A stretch of 6,949 nucleotides of DNA, from assembly GCA_026786045.1 (NCBI GenBank), contig JAJAYV010000430.1, positions 1 through 6,949 on the forward strand, in the 5' to 3' direction. Positions 4,705 to 6,949 of the stretch are shown one piece after another. The first letter of the stretch is position 1. Each line of letters begins with the position of its first letter. The translations under genes were made by a program, and so were the position numbers. The notes under the pieces were generated by a model. The model was not told where the DNA came from. It saw only the letters and a program-made list of their open reading frames with translations, and searched no databases. The DNA comes from Frankiaceae bacterium (lineage in GTDB: Bacteria; Actinomycetota; Actinomycetes; Mycobacteriales; SCTD01).

Positions 4705-6060
4705 GTGTCCGCAGCACCCGGTCTCAGACAGCCGCGGGCGACGGTCGTCGTCGTCAACTGGAACGGCGTGCGCTGGCTGCGACCGTGCCTGGACGCCCTC
4801 GCGCGCCAGTCGGTCACAGACTTCATCGTGTGGGTCGTCGACAACGCGAGCACCGACGGCTCGGTCGCGCTGCTGGAGCGCGAGTACCCGCACGTGCGGG
4901 TGCTGCGCAACGAGGAGAACCTCGGCTTCGCGGGCGGCAACGACACCGCCCTGCGCCAGGTGACGACGCAGTACGCCGTCCTGCTCAACAACGACGCGGT
5001 ACCGGCCCCGGACTGGCTCGATCGCGTCCTCGCGCCGTTCGACGAGCCCGGTCAGGAGCGGCTGGCCGCCGTCACGAGCAAGGTGGTCTTCGCCCCGCGC
5101 TTCCTACCGATGTTGCTGTCCACCAGTGGTTTCCGCGTGAACAGCGATCCGCGCCAGCTCGGCGTCAAGCTGTCGTCGGTGGTCGTCGACGGCGAGAACG
5201 TCACGACCCGCGTGCTGTGGGAGCGGCTGACCTGGGGCCCCGAGGGGGAGGGAGCAGGGCGCTTCTTCTGGAGCCGCCCGGAGGGCGAGCTGCTCGTCCC
5301 GCTGCCCGACTCGACCGGGCCGTGGGAGGTCGTCGTCCGCTGGTCGGCCGAGCGGCGCAAGGACGCCACGCTCACCTGGGACGGCGGCAGCGAGACCGGA
5401 CCGGTCGACACCGGCTGGAGCGAGGTGTGCGTCGACGTGCCGAGCGGGACCCCGACCGTCGACGTCGTCAACAACGCGGGCTCGGTCGTGCTCACCTCCG
5501 GATACGGCGCCGACCGCGGCTACCAGGAGGTCGACGCCGGGCAGTACGACGTCGCCGAGGAGGTCTTCGCGCTGTGCGGGTGCGCAGTGGCGTTGCGCAC
5601 CGAGGCCGGCCACGCTGCCGACTGGTTCGACGACGACTTCTTCCTCTACTACGAGGACACCGACCTGGCCTGGCGGCTGCGCGCCGCCGGCTGGACGATC
5701 CGCTACGAGCCGAGCGCGGTGGTGCGGCACGTCCACTCGGCGACCAGCGTCGAGTGGTCGCCGACGTTCGTCTTCCACACCGACCGCAACCGGCTGCTCA
5801 TGCTCGTCAAGAACGCCTCCGCGCGCCGGGCGCTCGCCGCCGTGCTGCGCTACCCGCTCACAACCGGCTCGATGGCGGTCCGCTCGGTCCGGCACGCTGC
5901 CCGCGCCCGCACCCGGCCGCCGGTGCGCCCGACGCTGATGCGCCTGCGGGTGATGCTGTCCTTCCTGCGACTGCTGCCGACGATGCTCGCCAAGCGGGCG
6001 GCCGGGCCGCGCGCGGTGCGGCGGCGCGAGCTCGAGCGATGGTTCGTGGTGACCCGGTGA
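4705..6060 (+). CDS. WbbL-like GT2 glycosyltransferase with an internal domain insertion
   Basis: Protein of 451 aa, longer than the roughly 300 aa usual for rhamnosyltransferase-like GT2 enzymes. The first catalytic half is clear: TVVVVNWNG (13-21), VVDNASTDGS (44-53), NEENLGFAGGND (69-80) and LLNNDAVPAPDWL (93-105) with the DxD-equivalent Asp97. Normal sequence runs to about SGFRV (141-145). About 110 residues without GT2 motifs follow, then the family pattern resumes with NNAGSVVLTSGYGADRGYQE (256-275) and FFLYYEDTDLAWRLRAAGW (312-330), where Glu317-Asp318 provide the likely catalytic base, and HTDRNRLLMLVKNA (358-371). The C-terminal 80 residues are basic and may lie on the membrane. The GTG start at 4705 lies 3 bp after the previous stop with no well-spaced Shine-Dalgarno, so reinitiation by terminating ribosomes is probable; no other start precedes the first strand. 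Sugar and acceptor are unknown; rhamnosyl transfer is only the commonest precedent. Confidence 0.88.
   Translation: MSAAPGLRQPRATVVVVNWNGVRWLRPCLDALARQSVTDFIVWVVDNASTDGSVALLEREYPHVRVLRNEENLGFAGGNDTALRQVTTQYAVLLNNDAVPAPDWLDRVLAPFDEPGQERLAAVTSKVVFAPRFLPMLLSTSGFRVNSDPRQLGVKLSSVVVDGENVTTRVLWERLTWGPEGEGAGRFFWSRPEGELLVPLPDSTGPWEVVVRWSAERRKDATLTWDGGSETGPVDTGWSEVCVDVPSGTPTVDVVNNAGSVVLTSGYGADRGYQEVDAGQYDVAEEVFALCGCAVALRTEAGHAADWFDDDFFLYYEDTDLAWRLRAAGWTIRYEPSAVVRHVHSATSVEWSPTFVFHTDRNRLLMLVKNASARRALAAVLRYPLTTGSMAVRSVRHAARARTRPPVRPTLMRLRVMLSFLRLLPTMLAKRAAGPRAVRRRELERWFVVTR
5134..5466 (+). other. Inserted beta-rich domain within the WbbL-like GT2 (codons about 144-254)
   Basis: This sub-region encodes about 110 residues between the end of the nucleotide-binding half and the catalytic-base half of the GT2. 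It reads as alternating short beta strands (QLGVKLSSVVVDG, GELLVPLPDS, WEVVVRWSAE, ATLTWDGG, SEVCVDVPSG, TVDVVN) with aromatic residues and no GT2 motif. The pattern suggests a beta-sandwich or jelly-roll fold of the carbohydrate-binding kind. The fold and any role in acceptor binding are inferred; the domain edges are uncertain by about 10 residues. Confidence 0.55.
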
Positions 6061-6073
6061 CGGCCACCCGGCC

Positions 6074-6079
6074 GGGAGG
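6074..6079 (+). promoter_or_regulatory. Ribosome binding site of the right-hand GT4 gene
   Basis: GGGAGG, close to the full anti-Shine-Dalgarno complement, lies 5 nt before the GTG at 6085. It is the strongest ribosome binding site in the window and fixes that start. Confidence 0.75.
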
Positions 6080-6084
6080 CTGAC

Positions 6085-6949
6085 GTGCGCATCGGGCTCG
6101 ACGCGACGCCGCTGCTCGGCGCGCGGACCGGTATCGGCCGCTACACCGGCGCGCTGCTGGAAGCCCTGGCGCACAGCGGTTCCGACGAGCTGGTCGCCAC
6201 GGCATTCACCCTGCGCGGGCGCGGTGCGCTGCGCGTGCCGGACGGGGTGGAGGTTCGGGCGCGGGCCGTCCCCGCCCGCGGGCTGCACGAGCTCTGGGCG
6301 CACACCCCGCTGCCGCCGGTCGAGTGGCTGACCGGCCGGCTCGACGTCTTCCACGCGACGAACTTCGTGCTGCCGCCACTGCGCCGCGCCGGCGGCGTCG
6401 TCACCGTGCACGACCTCGCCTTCCTCCACCACACCGCCACCGTCAGCGCCGCCAGCGCCCGCTACCGCGCCCTGGTCCCGCGCTCGATCGCCCGCGCCGC
6501 TGTCGTCGTCACCCCGAGCGAGGCCGTCGCCGACCAGGTGCGCGAGGCGTACGCCCCACGCGTCCCCGTGCTCGCTGTGCCGCACGGCGTGGACCCCGCC
6601 TGGCAGGCTGCGGCCCCGCCCGACGACGCGCTGCGTGCGCGGCTCGGGCTGCCCTCGTCGTACGTGCTGTTCGTCGGGACGCTGGAGCCGCGCAAGGACG
6701 TCCGCACCCTGCTCGCGGCGCACGCCCTGCTAGCTGGCGCTCCGCCGCTGGTGCTGGTCGGACCGCCCGGCTGGGGCGAGGCGCTGGACGTGCGCGGCGC
6801 GGTCACGCCCGGCTTCCTCGGCGACGCCGAGCTGCACCCCGTCGTGGCCGGCCCCTACGCCCTCGTGGTGCCCGCCCGGGACGAGGGGCTGGGGGAGCCG
6901 GTGGTGCACGGCCTGGCCGGCCGGCACCCCGTCGTCGCGCCCGCACAGC
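6085..6949 (+). CDS. GT4-type glycosyltransferase, C-terminal end beyond the window
   Basis: The frame is open for 288 codons from the GTG at 6085 to the window edge, so the protein is incomplete by perhaps 60-100 residues. The N-terminal half has RIGLDATPLLGARTGIGRY (2-20), a Gly-rich acceptor-side loop typical of GT4 enzymes, then LDVFHATNFVLPP (86-98), VVTVHDLAFLHH (105-116) and VVTPSEAVADQV (141-152). The C-terminal GT-B half has VPHGVDP (165-171) and LFVGTLEPRKDVRTLL (195-210), with Arg203 and Lys204 in the usual diphosphate-binding position. The region corresponding to EX7E reads DEGLGEPVVHGLAG (266-279): Glu267 is present, but the second Glu of the motif is His275. Start and ribosome binding site are good, and the gene lies 24 bp after the preceding GT2 in the same operon. 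Family is secure; donor and acceptor are unknown, and activity is uncertain because of the substitution. Confidence 0.85.
   Translation, partial: MRIGLDATPLLGARTGIGRYTGALLEALAHSGSDELVATAFTLRGRGALRVPDGVEVRARAVPARGLHELWAHTPLPPVEWLTGRLDVFHATNFVLPPLRRAGGVVTVHDLAFLHHTATVSAASARYRALVPRSIARAAVVVTPSEAVADQVREAYAPRVPVLAVPHGVDPAWQAAAPPDDALRARLGLPSSYVLFVGTLEPRKDVRTLLAAHALLAGAPPLVLVGPPGWGEALDVRGAVTPGFLGDAELHPVVAGPYALVVPARDEGLGEPVVHGLAGRHPVVAPAQ

Noticed and set aside
3405..6083. An 892-codon open frame on the plus strand
   Set aside because: It overlaps two GT2 genes with clear family motifs in another frame. Its product is almost all Arg, Ala, Gly and Pro, typical of an off-frame reading of GC-rich DNA.
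6060..6084. Rho-independent terminator between the second GT2 and the GT4
   Set aside because: The 24-bp gap is GC-rich but has no hairpin followed by a T run, and it holds a strong ribosome binding site, so it is an internal operon junction.
5104..6723. A 539-codon open frame on the minus strand
   Set aside because: It is antisense to the WbbL-like GT2 and the right-hand GT4, low in hydrophobic residues and without any family motif.
1..6949. Mobile element, CRISPR array, tRNA or prophage
   Set aside because: I saw no direct-repeat array, transposase motif, integrase or tRNA-like fold. Base composition and codon use look even across the window.

Overview
The window comes from a chromosome with very high GC and strongly G/C-biased third codon positions. 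Together with GTG starts, tightly packed genes and a SpoIID/LytB protein outside any sporulation context, this points to a GC-rich actinobacterium (Actinomycetota). I cannot name a genus. No RNA gene, insertion sequence, CRISPR array or phage feature is visible. Coding density is near total: the largest gap is 39 bp, so no gene-free stretch reaches 300 bases.

The layout is two divergent transcription units firing outward from one short intergenic spot at about 2984-3022. Leftward (minus strand) the order is a polytopic membrane protein of the LPG_synthase_TM/UPF0104 class (2000-2983), a secreted SpoIID/LytB-type protein with an Ig-like C-terminal domain (220-1968), and the first 74 codons of a GT4 glycosyltransferase (1-223, cut by the window edge). 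Rightward (plus strand) the order is a class I SAM methyltransferase (3023-3649), a membrane-anchored GT2 of the dolichol-phosphate-mannose synthase-like type (3661-4701), a WbbL-like GT2 with an extra domain of about 110 residues inside its catalytic fold (4705-6060), and a second GT4 (6085 to the window edge). Gaps within each unit are 31 bp or less, and one junction is an ATGA overlap, so each side looks like an operon.

The simplest functional reading is part of a locus that builds a cell-surface polysaccharide or glycoconjugate. The GT2 and GT4 enzymes add sugars at the cytoplasmic face, probably on a lipid carrier. The methyltransferase may decorate a sugar or a precursor. The polytopic protein may handle a lipid or lipid-linked substrate. 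The exported SpoIID-type protein may act on peptidoglycan where the polymer is exported or attached. Enzyme classes are well supported by motifs; the shared pathway and all substrates are inference.

The most interesting points are four. First, a mirror-image promoter pair lies between 2983 and 3023: the same TAGCCT hexamer sits 7 nt before each start codon, and the two copies form the arms of a perfect inverted repeat, suggesting divergent leaderless transcription. Second, the WbbL-like GT2 carries an internal beta-rich insertion. Third, the right-hand GT4 has His where the second Glu of the EX7E motif is expected. Fourth, the SpoIID protein carries its GHG-x-GMSQ motif at the N terminus and ends in an Ig-like domain.
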